This document shows positions 1 through 7,604 of a DNA stretch of 7,604 nt, piece after piece (the stretch's first letter is position 1; every line of letters starts with the position of its first letter). Source of the DNA: Actinomycetes bacterium (GTDB lineage Bacteria; Actinomycetota; Actinomycetes; Actinomycetales; Cellulomonadaceae). Below the pieces are notes generated by a model, which did not search any database, was not told the DNA's origin, and worked only from the letters and a program-made list of their open reading frames with translations. The DNA lies in contig JAEWEI010000043.1 in NCBI GenBank assembly GCA_023389545.1, positions 1 through 7,604 on the forward strand, given 5' to 3'. Both the position numbers and the translations under genes were made by a program.

Positions 1-1436
<1,436 letters not shown>

Positions 1437-1442
1437 GGCGGG

Positions 1443-1448
1443 ACGCTA
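1443..1448 (-). promoter_or_regulatory. Candidate -10 box of alaC, leaderless type
   Basis: TAGCGT on the minus strand fits TANNNT and is separated from the alaC ATG by only six bases (CCCGCC). The gene has no ribosome binding site, so a transcript starting at the A of the ATG is likely. No convincing -35 hexamer is seen 16-18 nt upstream; the best match is TGGCCC. Confidence 0.4.
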
Positions 1449-1514
1449 GACCTGCGGGCCCGGCGAGGGCCAGGCCATTCCGGGCGCGCCTCCGATGCCG
1501 GCTCCGTGGCGGGG

Positions 1515-1543
1515 CTGACTCCTGGCGCCGAACCTGCGAGGCT
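1515..1543 (+). promoter_or_regulatory. Candidate pncA promoter
   Basis: CTGACT (1515-1520) matches four of six bases of the -35 consensus TTGACA. It is followed after exactly 17 nt by GAGGCT (1538-1543), a poor -10, preceded by TGC, which could act as an extended -10. A start a few bases downstream would give a leader of about 25-30 nt containing the pncA ribosome binding site. The match is suggestive only. Confidence 0.3.
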
Positions 1544-1566
1544 GGGCCGAGCGACAGCACCACCTC

Positions 1567-1572
1567 AGGAGA
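1567..1572 (+). promoter_or_regulatory. Ribosome binding site of pncA
   Basis: AGGAGA lies a few bases before the ATG at 1577; the AGGAG core ends 5 nt upstream. It fixes the pncA start and contrasts with the neighbouring genes, which lack such a site. Confidence 0.8.
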
Positions 1573-1576
1573 CACC

Positions 1577-2182
1577 ATGGCTGACACCACCCCCGCCCCC
1601 CGCAAGCCCACACATCGCGCCCTCCTGGTGGTGGACGTGCAGCCCACGTTCTGTGAGGGCGGCGCGCTCGGCGTCGAGGGCGGCAACGCCGTGGCCGAGG
1701 CGATCGCCGCCTACGCCGCCCAGAACCGCGGCCGCTACGACCTCGTCGTCACCACCCAGGACTGGCACATCGAGCCGGGCGCCCACTTCAGCGACGCCCC
1801 GGACTTCGTCGACACCTGGCCGCCGCACGGGGTGGCGGGCACCGCCGAGGCCGAGCTGCATCCCGCGCTCGCCGGGCTGCAGCCGGACTCCAGCGTCAAG
1901 AAGGGCGAGTACGCCGCCGCGTACTCCGGGTTCGAAGCCGTGGACGCCGAGGGCCGTTCGCTCGCCGCGCTGCTCGACGCCGGGCAGGTCACCGACGTCG
2001 ACGTGGTCGGCATCGCCGAGTCGCACTGCGTGAAGGCCACCACGCTCGACGCCCTGTCCCTCGGGCTGCGAGCCCGCGTCCTCACCGACCTCACCGTGCC
2101 GGTCACCCCTGAGCAGGGCCTCCAGGCCCGTGAGGCGATGGCGGCGGCGGGCGCCGAGCTGGTCGCGTCCCAGGACGCCTGA
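1577..2182 (+). CDS. pncA: Nicotinamidase (isochorismatase-like cysteine hydrolase)
   Basis: The 201-residue product hydrolyses nicotinamide to nicotinate and ammonia, the first step of the Preiss-Handler NAD salvage route, in the cytoplasm. The catalytic triad is visible: D20 (in VVDVQPTFCEGGAL), K109 (in VKKGEYAAAYSGFE) and C151 (in GIAESHCVKATTLDA). Metal ligands are D62, H64, H70 (in QDWHIEPGAHF) and H84 (in WPPHGVAGT). Spacing between these residues equals that of M. tuberculosis PncA as I recall it (D49, H51, H57, H71, K96, C138), so function is well supported. The IAESH stretch carries the IA pair of the cis-peptide typical of the family. The protein is about 15 residues longer than the mycobacterial enzyme, mostly from a Pro/Thr-rich N-terminus. 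Start is set by AGGAGA. Enzymes of this family also activate pyrazinamide. It is convergent with rsmI. Confidence 0.95.
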   Translation: MADTTPAPRKPTHRALLVVDVQPTFCEGGALGVEGGNAVAEAIAAYAAQNRGRYDLVVTTQDWHIEPGAHFSDAPDFVDTWPPHGVAGTAEAELHPALAGLQPDSSVKKGEYAAAYSGFEAVDAEGRSLAALLDAGQVTDVDVVGIAESHCVKATTLDALSLGLRARVLTDLTVPVTPEQGLQAREAMAAAGAELVASQDA

Positions 2183-2197
2183 GCCGCCCGGGGCGGC
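2183..2197. terminator. Short GC hairpin between pncA and rsmI
   Basis: GCCGCC (2183-2188), a three-base loop CGG and GGCGGC (2192-2197) form a perfect 6-bp all-GC stem. It begins directly after the pncA stop codon and ends three bases before the rsmI stop. It serves both strands equally, so a bidirectional terminator for this convergent pair is likely. There is no U-tract on either side, which is common in high-GC actinobacteria. Confidence 0.45.
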
Positions 2198-2200
2198 GCG

Positions 2201-3100
2201 TCAGCGCTTGCGGGCCGCGAGCGCCGCGGCGTACAGGTCGCGCTTGGGCGCCTGCGCCGCCTCGGCCACCTCGGACACCGCGTCCTTGAGCCGCTCTCCG
2301 GCGTCAGCGCGGGCCAGCACCTCGGCGACCAGGTCCGCGGTGGACACAGCGGCCCGGCCCACGTCGCCGCCCACCACCACCGCGATCTCGCCGCGCACCT
2401 CGCCGGCCCTTGCCCAGGCGAGGAGGTCGCCGAGCGGGCCCCGGCGGACCTCCTCATAGGTCTTGGTCAGCTCGCGGCACACGGCGGCGGGCCGATCGGC
2501 GCCGAAGGCCTCGGACATCGCCGCGAGCGTGTCCGCCAGCCGGTGCGGGGCCTCGAAGAAGACGAGCGTGCGCCGCTCGGTGGCGAGCTCCGCGAGCGCC
2601 CGCCCGCGCTCCCCGGGCTTGCGGGGCGGGAACCCCTCGAAGCAGAACCGATCAGTGGGCAGGCCGGAAAGCGCCAGCGCGGTGAGCACCGCGCTGGGGC
2701 CGGGCGCGGCCGTCACCGGCAGCCCCGCCGCGACGGCGGCCTCCACCACCCGGAACCCGGGGTCGGACACCGCGGGCATGCCCGCGTCGGTGACCACCAG
2801 CACGGTGCCGCCCCCGGCCACCACCTCCAAGAGGTCCCCGGCCCGCTCGGCCTCGTTGTGCTCGTGGTAGCTGACCACGCGCCCGCCGATGGCCACACCC
2901 ATCCGGGCCGCGAGCGCGCGCAGTCGCCGGGTGTCCTCCGCGGCGACCACATCGGCCTCGGCGAGCAGCCGCCGCAGGCGCAGCGACGCGTCCTCCACGT
3001 CGCCGATGGGCGTCGCGGCGAGCACGAGGCGGCCGGTCGTGGTGCTGCGCCCGGGCGCCGCTGGAATGGTGGCCGGCGTGGGAGTCGTGGGGGTGCTCAC
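2201..3100 (-). CDS. rsmI: 16S rRNA (cytidine-1402) 2'-O-methyltransferase
   Basis: RsmI uses S-adenosylmethionine to 2'-O-methylate C1402 of 16S rRNA in the decoding centre of the 30S subunit. The 299-residue product shows the tetrapyrrole-methylase fold in order: [18 protein letters not shown] (25-42) with the conserved TPIG loop, AAEDTRR (53-59), SYHEHNE (77-83), [13 protein letters not shown] (104-116), the AAPGPSA loop (131-137), [10 protein letters not shown] (152-161) and FFEAPHRL (181-188). The end, [16 protein letters not shown], matches the lysine/arginine-rich tail common in RsmI. Length is close to E. coli RsmI (about 286). The GTG at 3100 is chosen because it leaves about 23 residues before the first conserved strand; the frame stays open far upstream only because of base composition. 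No good ribosome binding site or -10 box precedes it (best: CAGGCT, 7 nt upstream). It is divergent from pmt, as in M. tuberculosis (Rv1003/Rv1002c). Confidence 0.93.
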   Translation of the reverse strand: MSTPTTPTPATIPAAPGRSTTTGRLVLAATPIGDVEDASLRLRRLLAEADVVAAEDTRRLRALAARMGVAIGGRVVSYHEHNEAERAGDLLEVVAGGGTVLVVTDAGMPAVSDPGFRVVEAAVAAGLPVTAAPGPSAVLTALALSGLPTDRFCFEGFPPRKPGERGRALAELATERRTLVFFEAPHRLADTLAAMSEAFGADRPAAVCRELTKTYEEVRRGPLGDLLAWARAGEVRGEIAVVVGGDVGRAAVSTADLVAEVLARADAGERLKDAVSEVAEAAQAPKRDLYAAALAARKR

Positions 3101-3235
3101 GACTCCCAGCCTGCCACCCCCGGCGGCGTCGCCCGTCGCCCGCCCGCCGAGCCCCCTTCCCCCCGGCGTCGCCGCCCCGGCAGACGCGTCGCGGACGCGG
3201 CCTCTGGGCACTGTCGGCGGCGGTGTCGCCCCGCC

Positions 3236-3241
3236 TAACAT
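3236..3241 (+). promoter_or_regulatory. Candidate -10 box of pmt, leaderless type
   Basis: TAACAT fits TANNNT and lies seven bases before an in-frame GTG at 3249, with no Shine-Dalgarno anywhere near. The box overlaps the only in-frame ATG (3240), which argues that translation begins at the GTG. No clear -35 is visible upstream in this GC-rich divergent region (3101-3248). Confidence 0.45.
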
Positions 3242-3248
3242 GACCCGC

Positions 3249-5042
3249 GTGCCGCGTACACCCGAGGATGACGCCACCCGCCAGAACGGCCACGCGCCGG
3301 TCGGCCCCGCTGGCGTTCCCACCGCTGTGGAGACCGACGCGGCACACCCCCGCGCCATCGACGAGCCGGCCGGCGACGACGCTGGCCCGCCGCCGTGGCC
3401 GCCGACGGATGACAGCGCCCGCGATGAGCGCCCCACCGACGAGGAGCCGCCGCTCCCCACCGTCGACCGCCTACGCCGCAAGCTGCTCGGCGAGCGCACG
3501 CTGCTGCTCGACGCCACGCCGCGCGCCCGGCTGACCGGTTGGCTGTGGGCCCTGGCCGTCACCGCGCTGGCCGCCGTGCTGCGGTTCGTGCGCCTCGGGA
3601 CCCCCCACAGCCTGGTGTTCGACGAGACGTACTACGTCAAGGACGCGTTCTCGCTGCTGACCCGCGGTTACGAGGCCCAGTGGGGTGAGGAGCCGAACCC
3701 GGCCTTCGAGGCGGGCGACACGAGCATGCTCGGCGTCGACCCGTCCTACGTGGTGCATCCGCCGGTGGGCAAGTGGCTCATCGGGTGGGGCATCGAGCTC
3801 TGCGGCGGCGCCGGCAGCTCGGCGGCGTGGCGGCTCGGGGCCGCGATCGTCGGCACGTTGAGCGTGCTGCTGATGGTGCGCATCGCCCGGCGGCTGTTCG
3901 CCTCGAACGCGCTGGGGGTCACGGCAGGGCTGCTGCTCGCCGTCGACGGCGCCGCGATCGTGGGCTCCCGCATCAGCCTGCTCGACGGCTTCGTGATGTT
4001 CTTCGCGCTGGCCGCGTTCGGGGCGCTGATCCTCGACCGCGAGCAGGCCAGACGGCGCCTCGCGGCCCGCACGGCGGTGATCCTCGACGCGGGCGGCACG
4101 CTCGGCTGGGGCCCAGGGCTCGGCGTCCGCTGGTGGCGGCTCGCGGCCGCGGTGCTGCTGGGCCTGTGCATCGGCACCAAGTGGTCGGGGCTCTACTTCC
4201 TGGCGGTCTTCGGGCTGCTGAGCGTCGCGTGGGACGCCACGGCGCGGCGCGCGGTGGGCGTCCGCGGCTGGCCGCTGGCCACGTTCGTGCGGGACGCCGT
4301 CCCCGCCGGCCTCAGCATGGTCGGGATCGCGGCCGTCACCTACGTGGCCTCGTGGGCCTCGTGGTTCCGCAGCCCGCAGGCCTACCTGCGCCAGTGGGCC
4401 GCCGAGAACCCCGACCAGGGCGTCCAGTGGCTGCCCGAGGCCCTGCGGTCGCTGTGGAAGTACCACCAGGACATGTGGGGGTTCCATCGGGGCCTGACCT
4501 CGGAGCACACCTACTCAGCGCACCCGCTGGGCTGGATCGTGCAGTGGCGGCCCACGTCGTACTACTACCCCAGCGAGATCTCCTCGTTGTCGGGCGACGC
4601 CGCGCGCGAGGCCTGCGGGGCCGACCAGTGCGCGCAGGCGATCACGTCGCTCGGCAATCCGCTGCTGTGGTGGTCGGGCGCGGCGGCGATCCTCGTCGCC
4701 GTGGTGTGGCTCGTGTGGCAGCGGGACTGGCGCGCGGGCGCGGTGCTGTCCGGCATCGTCGCCGGGTGGCTCCCCTGGTTCCTGTACGCCGAGCGCACCA
4801 TCTTCACGTTCTACTCGGTGGCGTTCGTGCCGTGGGTGGTGCTCACCCTCGTGTACGTGCTCGGCCTGGTGGTCGGGCCGCCCGACGGCGACCGGCGGTC
4901 CCGGCGGCAGGCCATCGGCTGGGTCGCCGCGTTCGTGGCGCTGATCGTCGTGGTGAGCGCGTTCTTCTACCCGATCTGGACCGGATGGGTCATCCCGTAC
5001 GACTTCTGGCGCATGCACATGTGGCTGACCAGCTGGATCTGA
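3249..5042 (+). CDS. pmt: Protein O-mannosyltransferase (GT39, polyprenyl-phosphate-mannose dependent)
   Basis: This integral membrane enzyme moves mannose from polyprenyl-phosphate-mannose to Ser/Thr of proteins during Sec export, acting on the outer face of the membrane. With the GTG start it has 597 residues. Residues 1-90 are hydrophilic, Asp/Glu/Pro-rich and presumably cytoplasmic; the first membrane segment is about 97-112. The catalytic acidic pair is D125-E126 in LVFDETYY, in the position of D55-E56 of M. tuberculosis Pmt. HPPVGKW (170-176), SRISLLDGF (240-248), GTKWSG (309-314) and WWSG..ILVAVVW match the same protein as I recall it, as does the Trp-rich C-terminus MWLTSWI. Roughly ten membrane segments can be seen. 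It is about 75 residues longer than Rv1002c, all in the N-terminal tail. It is divergent from rsmI as in mycobacteria and tail to tail with the GH20 gene. An ATG at 3240 would add three residues. Confidence 0.92.
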   Translation: MPRTPEDDATRQNGHAPVGPAGVPTAVETDAAHPRAIDEPAGDDAGPPPWPPTDDSARDERPTDEEPPLPTVDRLRRKLLGERTLLLDATPRARLTGWLWALAVTALAAVLRFVRLGTPHSLVFDETYYVKDAFSLLTRGYEAQWGEEPNPAFEAGDTSMLGVDPSYVVHPPVGKWLIGWGIELCGGAGSSAAWRLGAAIVGTLSVLLMVRIARRLFASNALGVTAGLLLAVDGAAIVGSRISLLDGFVMFFALAAFGALILDREQARRRLAARTAVILDAGGTLGWGPGLGVRWWRLAAAVLLGLCIGTKWSGLYFLAVFGLLSVAWDATARRAVGVRGWPLATFVRDAVPAGLSMVGIAAVTYVASWASWFRSPQAYLRQWAAENPDQGVQWLPEALRSLWKYHQDMWGFHRGLTSEHTYSAHPLGWIVQWRPTSYYYPSEISSLSGDAAREACGADQCAQAITSLGNPLLWWSGAAAILVAVVWLVWQRDWRAGAVLSGIVAGWLPWFLYAERTIFTFYSVAFVPWVVLTLVYVLGLVVGPPDGDRRSRRQAIGWVAAFVALIVVVSAFFYPIWTGWVIPYDFWRMHMWLTSWI

Positions 5043-5055
5043 CCACTCGGGTCAG
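5039..5055. terminator. Small hairpin spanning both stop codons of pmt and the GH20 gene
   Basis: CTGACC (5039-5044), loop ACTCG and GGTCAG (5050-5055) form a 6-bp stem in which each arm contains one gene's TGA stop. No U-tract follows on either strand. It may help end transcription of the convergent pair, but the short stem and the symmetry forced by two TGA stops make this weak. Confidence 0.25.
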
Positions 5056-6569
5056 GGGGCCCAGTCGACCTGCGGGGACCGGTGCCAGGCGAACCCGGCC
5101 CGGTCCCAGAACGCGGGCTGATGGGCCACGCGCGCCCGGAAACCCTCCCAGGAGCGGCGCTCGGGGACGGACCAGGCGACCTCCGCCACGGCGGCCAGCC
5201 GCGGCAGCAGCATGCGCAGCAACGAGTCCAGGTCGTGCAGCGTCTCGCTCCACACCGCCGCCTCGACGCCGATCACGGCGTCCGGGCCGATCCCCTCGAC
5301 CAGGTCGGCCGGCTCCCAGTCGTAGGCGTCACGCAGCTCGACGTGCCCGGCCCAGTCCAGGCCCAGCTCGGTGGACGCGTCGTACTTCATGTCGAGGTAG
5401 ACCCTGGACCCTGGTGACATCAGCAGCCGGGCGCCCGACGCCACCGCCTCCCGGACCGCCTGCAGGTCGGGCCGCGTGTCCCACAGCTGGACCACTGACC
5501 CGGGGGCCAGTGGGACCCCGGCGACCTCCTGCCAGCCGACCACCGTCTTCCCCGCCTCCTGGACGACCTTGGCCGCGGCGGCGATCAGCTCGGTGTACTC
5601 GGCGCGCTCCATGGTGAGCACCTCGTCACCGCCCAGGTGCACGTACGGCCCGGCGGTGAGCCGGGCGGCGTCGTTCAGCACATCCTCGATGAACCCCTGG
5701 GTCGCCGGGAGGGCGGCCGTCAAGCGGCTGAAGCCGACCTCGAGGCCCACATGCGCCGGCGGCGCCTCTCCGGAGGGGGTGAGCTCCGGGTAGGCGCGCA
5801 GCGCGGCGTTGACGTGGCCGGGCAGGTCGATCTCGGGCACCAGGGTGACTCCCCGGGCCGCCGCGTAGCTGGTCAGGTCGCGCAGATCCGCGACCGTCAG
5901 GCGCCCCCCACGCCCGCCGGTGACCGCGCCGTCGGCGGCCTCCGCCACGAGTCGTGGCCGCGACGGCGTCTCCAGGCGCCACGCCTGGTCGTCCGTGAGG
6001 TGCAGGTGCAGCATGTTGAGCTTGTAGTGGGTCATCAGCGAGATGACGACCTTGATCTCGTCGGGCGTGAAGAAGCTCCGCGCGAGGTCGAGCGACAGGC
6101 CGCGCCAGCTGTAGCGCGGCACGTCCTCGACGCGCACGGCCCGCGCGCGCAGCAGCCCGTCCGGGCCGGGCTGGAGCAACTGCTGGAACGTGAGGAAGCC
6201 CGCCAGCAGGCCCGCGGTGGTGGGCGCCGACACCTGCACTCGACCCGGGCCGGCCTCCAACCGGTAGCTCTGCGCGCTCGTGGCGGCTCGGTCGGGTTCC
6301 GGCGTGCTCTCGTGGGCGGGGACCGCCGCGTCCGGCGAGACGCGCAGCACCAGGACGTCCTCGCCGGGCGCAGCGCCGCCGTGGCCGCGCACCTCGACCG
6401 CCCGGTGGGTGCGCCGGCCGATGAGGTCGGCGGCCAGGACCCCCACGGAGACCTCGTCGGAGCTGTCGCCCACGAGGACCACGAGCCTGGGCCCGAGCAC
6501 GAACGGCTCGGCGTCGACCGGCTCGCTGCGAAGCGCCTGCGGGATGAGCTCGATGGCCTCAGGCTGCAT
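5052..6569 (-). CDS. Beta-N-acetylhexosaminidase, GH20, cytoplasmic
   Basis: The 505-residue product removes terminal beta-linked N-acetylglucosamine or N-acetylgalactosamine by substrate-assisted catalysis. Residues 1-140 form the GH20b-like alpha/beta domain (SYRLEAGPGRVQVSAPTTAGLLAGFLTFQQLL at about 101-132). The barrel starts at YSWRGLSLDLARSFF (153-167) and continues with HLHLTDDQAWRLE (188-200). The catalytic D315-E316 pair is in HLGGDEV. R156, W346, W363, Y391, D393, W440 and E442 match the sugar-binding residues of Streptomyces plicatus hexosaminidase as I recall them. There is no signal peptide or membrane segment, so it should act on imported chito-oligosaccharides or recycled wall sugars in the cytoplasm. 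The ATG at 6569 is preferred because GAGG lies 6 nt upstream; an in-frame ATG at 6614 lacks a properly spaced site. It is convergent with pmt, and an IS element lies upstream. Exact substrate cannot be read from sequence. Confidence 0.92.
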   Translation of the reverse strand: MQPEAIELIPQALRSEPVDAEPFVLGPRLVVLVGDSSDEVSVGVLAADLIGRRTHRAVEVRGHGGAAPGEDVLVLRVSPDAAVPAHESTPEPDRAATSAQSYRLEAGPGRVQVSAPTTAGLLAGFLTFQQLLQPGPDGLLRARAVRVEDVPRYSWRGLSLDLARSFFTPDEIKVVISLMTHYKLNMLHLHLTDDQAWRLETPSRPRLVAEAADGAVTGGRGGRLTVADLRDLTSYAAARGVTLVPEIDLPGHVNAALRAYPELTPSGEAPPAHVGLEVGFSRLTAALPATQGFIEDVLNDAARLTAGPYVHLGGDEVLTMERAEYTELIAAAAKVVQEAGKTVVGWQEVAGVPLAPGSVVQLWDTRPDLQAVREAVASGARLLMSPGSRVYLDMKYDASTELGLDWAGHVELRDAYDWEPADLVEGIGPDAVIGVEAAVWSETLHDLDSLLRMLLPRLAAVAEVAWSVPERRSWEGFRARVAHQPAFWDRAGFAWHRSPQVDWAP

Positions 6570-6573
6570 GGTG

Positions 6574-6581
6574 CCCCTCTC
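6574..6581 (-). promoter_or_regulatory. Ribosome binding site of the GH20 gene
   Basis: GAGAGGGG on the minus strand contains GAGG ending 6 nt before the ATG at 6569. It decides the start in favour of 6569 over the upstream in-frame ATG at 6614, where a GAGG directly abuts the start codon and is too close to work. Confidence 0.65.
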
Positions 6582-6723
6582 GGTCGGTGCGGCGCCGGTG
6601 CCGCTGCGCGCCATCCTCGCATCGTGACGCGCAGAGAGAAAGGGCTCCTGATATGCGTTTTCGCTGGCGGGCCTTGCCGCAAGCCTGGGCGTCGCGCCTG
6701 GTCAGCGACCTCCAGAGACGACT

Positions 6724-6756
6724 CAACCCTGCCCGCCTTCACGGCGGACAGGGTTG
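6724..6756. terminator. Strong inverted repeat, probable terminator
   Basis: CAACCCTG (6724-6731) pairs with CAGGGTTG (6749-6756), and after one C/A mismatch CCGCC (6733-6737) pairs with GGCGG (6743-6747) around the loop TTCAC. That is 13 base pairs in a 33-bp hairpin. No U-run follows on either strand. The flanking GH20 gene starts leftwards from here, so the hairpin is not its terminator. It more likely ends a minus-strand gene to the right, now separated by the IS, or a transcript leaving the IS. A minus-strand TAG at 6767-6765 sits just before the stem. Confidence 0.4.
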
Positions 6757-6789
6757 CTGTCGAACTACGGGGTGGAGCTGAGGGTGTGC

Positions 6790-6832
6790 TGTTTCAAGAC
6801 ATAGGCAACGCATGTCTCAGGACATAGGCAAC
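6790..6832 (+). repeat. Two 20-bp direct repeats at the IS left end
   Basis: Copy 1 (6790-6809) is TGTTTCAAGACATAGGCAAC and copy 2 (6813-6832) is TGTCTCAGGACATAGGCAAC. They match at 18 of 20 positions and repeat with a 23-bp period, about two helical turns. The TGTC...GACA core of each is partly palindromic. They probably are transposase binding sites forming the terminal region of the element. Confidence 0.75.
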
Positions 6833-6858
6833 ACCGCTGGTGGTGTCGATGACTGAGG

Positions 6859-7604
6859 ATGACACGTGCTCGCCTGGTCATCACCGCTGTCGTGCTCGAG
6901 GGCCGCTCACAGGCCGAGGTGGCCCGTGACTACGGGCTGTCTCGGGCATGGGTGAGTCGTCTGGTCGCCCGGTACCGCGAAGTCGGCGAGGCGGCGTTCG
7001 AGCCCCGCTCACGGCGACCGCTGTCCTCGCCAACGACGACCCCGGCCGAGGTCGTCGACCTGATCGTCGCCCTACGCCATCGACTGGCCAGCGGCGGCCT
7101 GGACGCCGGCGCGCACACGATCGCCTGGCACCTGGCCCACCACCACGGCCACCAGATCGCGCCCGCCACGATCTGGCGCCATCTCAAAGCCGCCGGGCTC
7201 ATCGAGCCAGCACCCAAGAAACGCCCCCGCACGGCCTACATCCGCTTCGAGGCCGACCTGCCCAACCAGCTCTGGCAAACCGACTTCACCCACGTCCGCC
7301 TCGCCGACGCCACCGACACCGAGGTCCTGACGTTCATCGACGACCATTCCCGGCTCGTGCTGGCCTGCACCGCCCACGACCGGGTCCGCGGACCCGACGT
7401 CGTGACCACCTTCCGGGCCGCGATCAGCGACCACGGCGTCCCCGCCGCGGTCTTGTCCGACAACGGCATGGTCTTCACCACCCGCCTGGCCGGCGGACGC
7501 GGGGGGCGCAACGGCTTCGAGTCCGAACTAGCCCGCCTGGGCGTCGAGCAACGCAACTCCCGCCCGAACCACCCCACCACCTGCGGAAAGGTCGAACGCG
7601 TCCA
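6859..7604 (+). CDS. IS481-family transposase, C-terminus beyond window
   Basis: This DDE transposase carries out cut or copy of the flanking IS. The 248 visible codons begin at the ATG at 6859; a TGA at 6850-6852 in the same frame rules out an earlier start. Residues 1-45 form a helix-turn-helix (SQAEVARDYGLSRAWVSRLVARY, 17-39). A second DNA-binding part includes IAPATIWRHLKAAGLI (100-115). The integrase-core catalytic residues are D142 (in LWQTDFTHV), D201 (in VLSDNGMVF) and E246 (in CGKVERV). The D-to-E spacing holds an Arg/Gly-rich insert (FTTRLAGGRGGRNGFE, 206-221) that I associate with the actinobacterial branch of IS481. The product lacks only its last part, perhaps 60-150 residues. 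There is no clear Shine-Dalgarno; GAGG abuts the ATG, so translation may be weak, as is usual for transposases. Confidence 0.92.
   Translation, partial: MTRARLVITAVVLEGRSQAEVARDYGLSRAWVSRLVARYREVGEAAFEPRSRRPLSSPTTTPAEVVDLIVALRHRLASGGLDAGAHTIAWHLAHHHGHQIAPATIWRHLKAAGLIEPAPKKRPRTAYIRFEADLPNQLWQTDFTHVRLADATDTEVLTFIDDHSRLVLACTAHDRVRGPDVVTTFRAAISDHGVPAAVLSDNGMVFTTRLAGGRGGRNGFESELARLGVEQRNSRPNHPTTCGKVERV

Larger units (their letters stand above)
6570..6784. other. Gene-free stretch between the GH20 gene and the IS element
   Basis: No recognisable gene lies here. It holds the GH20 leader and presumed promoter (no convincing -35/-10 pair; best is TTTCTC and GAGGAT on the minus strand, about 17 nt apart) and a strong hairpin at 6724-6756. 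A 42-codon ATG frame on the plus strand (6653-6781) and open minus-strand frames do not resemble proteins I know. The part right of the hairpin could be the truncated end of a gene separated from its body by the IS. Confidence 0.5.
6785..7604 (+). mobile_element. IS481-family insertion sequence, left part
   Basis: The element comprises a left end with repeated TGT-starting motifs, a short leader and a transposase running off the window. The outer boundary is uncertain: TGTGCTGTTTC at 6785 or TGTTTCAAGACAT at 6790 are the candidates, since IS481 ends usually begin TGT. The right inverted repeat and any target duplication lie outside, so intactness cannot be judged. No frameshift or stop is seen in the visible part, so it may be active or recently so. 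Confidence 0.85.

Noticed and set aside
3240..3248. ATG at 3240 as the pmt start
   Set aside because: It lies inside the TAACAT box that best explains the promoter and has no ribosome binding site; the GTG at 3249 is preferred, though the three-residue difference is not certain.
3773..5617. Long plus-strand frame overlapping pmt in another phase and crossing into the GH20 gene
   Set aside because: Arg/Gly/Pro/Ala-rich composition typical of off-frame reading in GC-rich DNA; both overlapped genes are well supported.
6653..6781. Small 42-codon plus-strand ATG frame (MRFRWRALPQ...)
   Set aside because: Only a loosely placed AAAGG upstream, basic Trp/Arg-rich composition without known motif, and it runs through the hairpin at 6724-6756; not supported as a gene.
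6690..6785. Hairpin region considered as a tRNA or structured RNA
   Set aside because: No cloverleaf, no GGTTCRANNCC T-arm and no acceptor pairing; a single stem-loop explains the structure.
5637..6827. Long plus-strand frame opposite the GH20 gene, extending into the IS end
   Set aside because: Antisense to conserved GH20 codons and without family motifs; its last 65 codons (from a GTG near 6624) were considered as a small separate gene but match nothing I know.
6790..6832. Repeats considered as a CRISPR fragment
   Set aside because: Only two copies, with a 3-bp gap between them, and located at the end of an IS481 element; there are no spacers and no cas genes.

Overview
The window is GC-rich throughout, with third codon positions almost always G or C, GTG starts for two genes and TANNNT-type -10 boxes. 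It carries a mycobacterial-type protein O-mannosyltransferase. This points to a high-GC actinobacterium. A Micrococcales-like soil or plant-matter genus is plausible but cannot be fixed from this sequence alone.

Layout, left to right. (1) Positions 1-163, minus: the N-terminus of methionyl-tRNA synthetase, cut by the window edge. (2) 255-1436, minus: an AlaC-type alanine aminotransferase. (3) 1577-2182, plus: nicotinamidase PncA, divergent from alaC. (4) 2201-3100, minus: the 16S rRNA 2'-O-methyltransferase RsmI, convergent with pncA across an 18-bp gap that is mostly one GC hairpin. (5) 3249-5042, plus: the GT39 protein O-mannosyltransferase Pmt, divergent from rsmI. (6) 5052-6569, minus: a GH20 beta-N-acetylhexosaminidase with no signal peptide, tail to tail with pmt over 9 bp. 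(7) 6570-6784: a gene-free stretch with one strong hairpin. (8) About 6785 to the right edge: an IS481-family insertion sequence. Its left end carries two near-identical 20-bp repeats, and its transposase runs off the window after the third catalytic residue.

Most of this is housekeeping and cell-envelope chromosome: translation (metG, rsmI), amino-acid and NAD metabolism (alaC, pncA), protein glycosylation (pmt) and amino-sugar turnover (GH20). Alternating strands mean there is no long operon; alaC and metG are the only neighbours that share a strand with a small gap. Three starts (metG, alaC, pmt) have a TANNNT box 6-7 nt upstream and no Shine-Dalgarno, the pattern expected for leaderless mRNAs, while pncA and the GH20 gene have clear ribosome binding sites. 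The mobile element at the right is the only accessory component seen. I found no convincing undescribed system; the points worth a second look are the IS end structure, the hairpin beside it, the leaderless-start pattern and the long N-terminal tail of Pmt.
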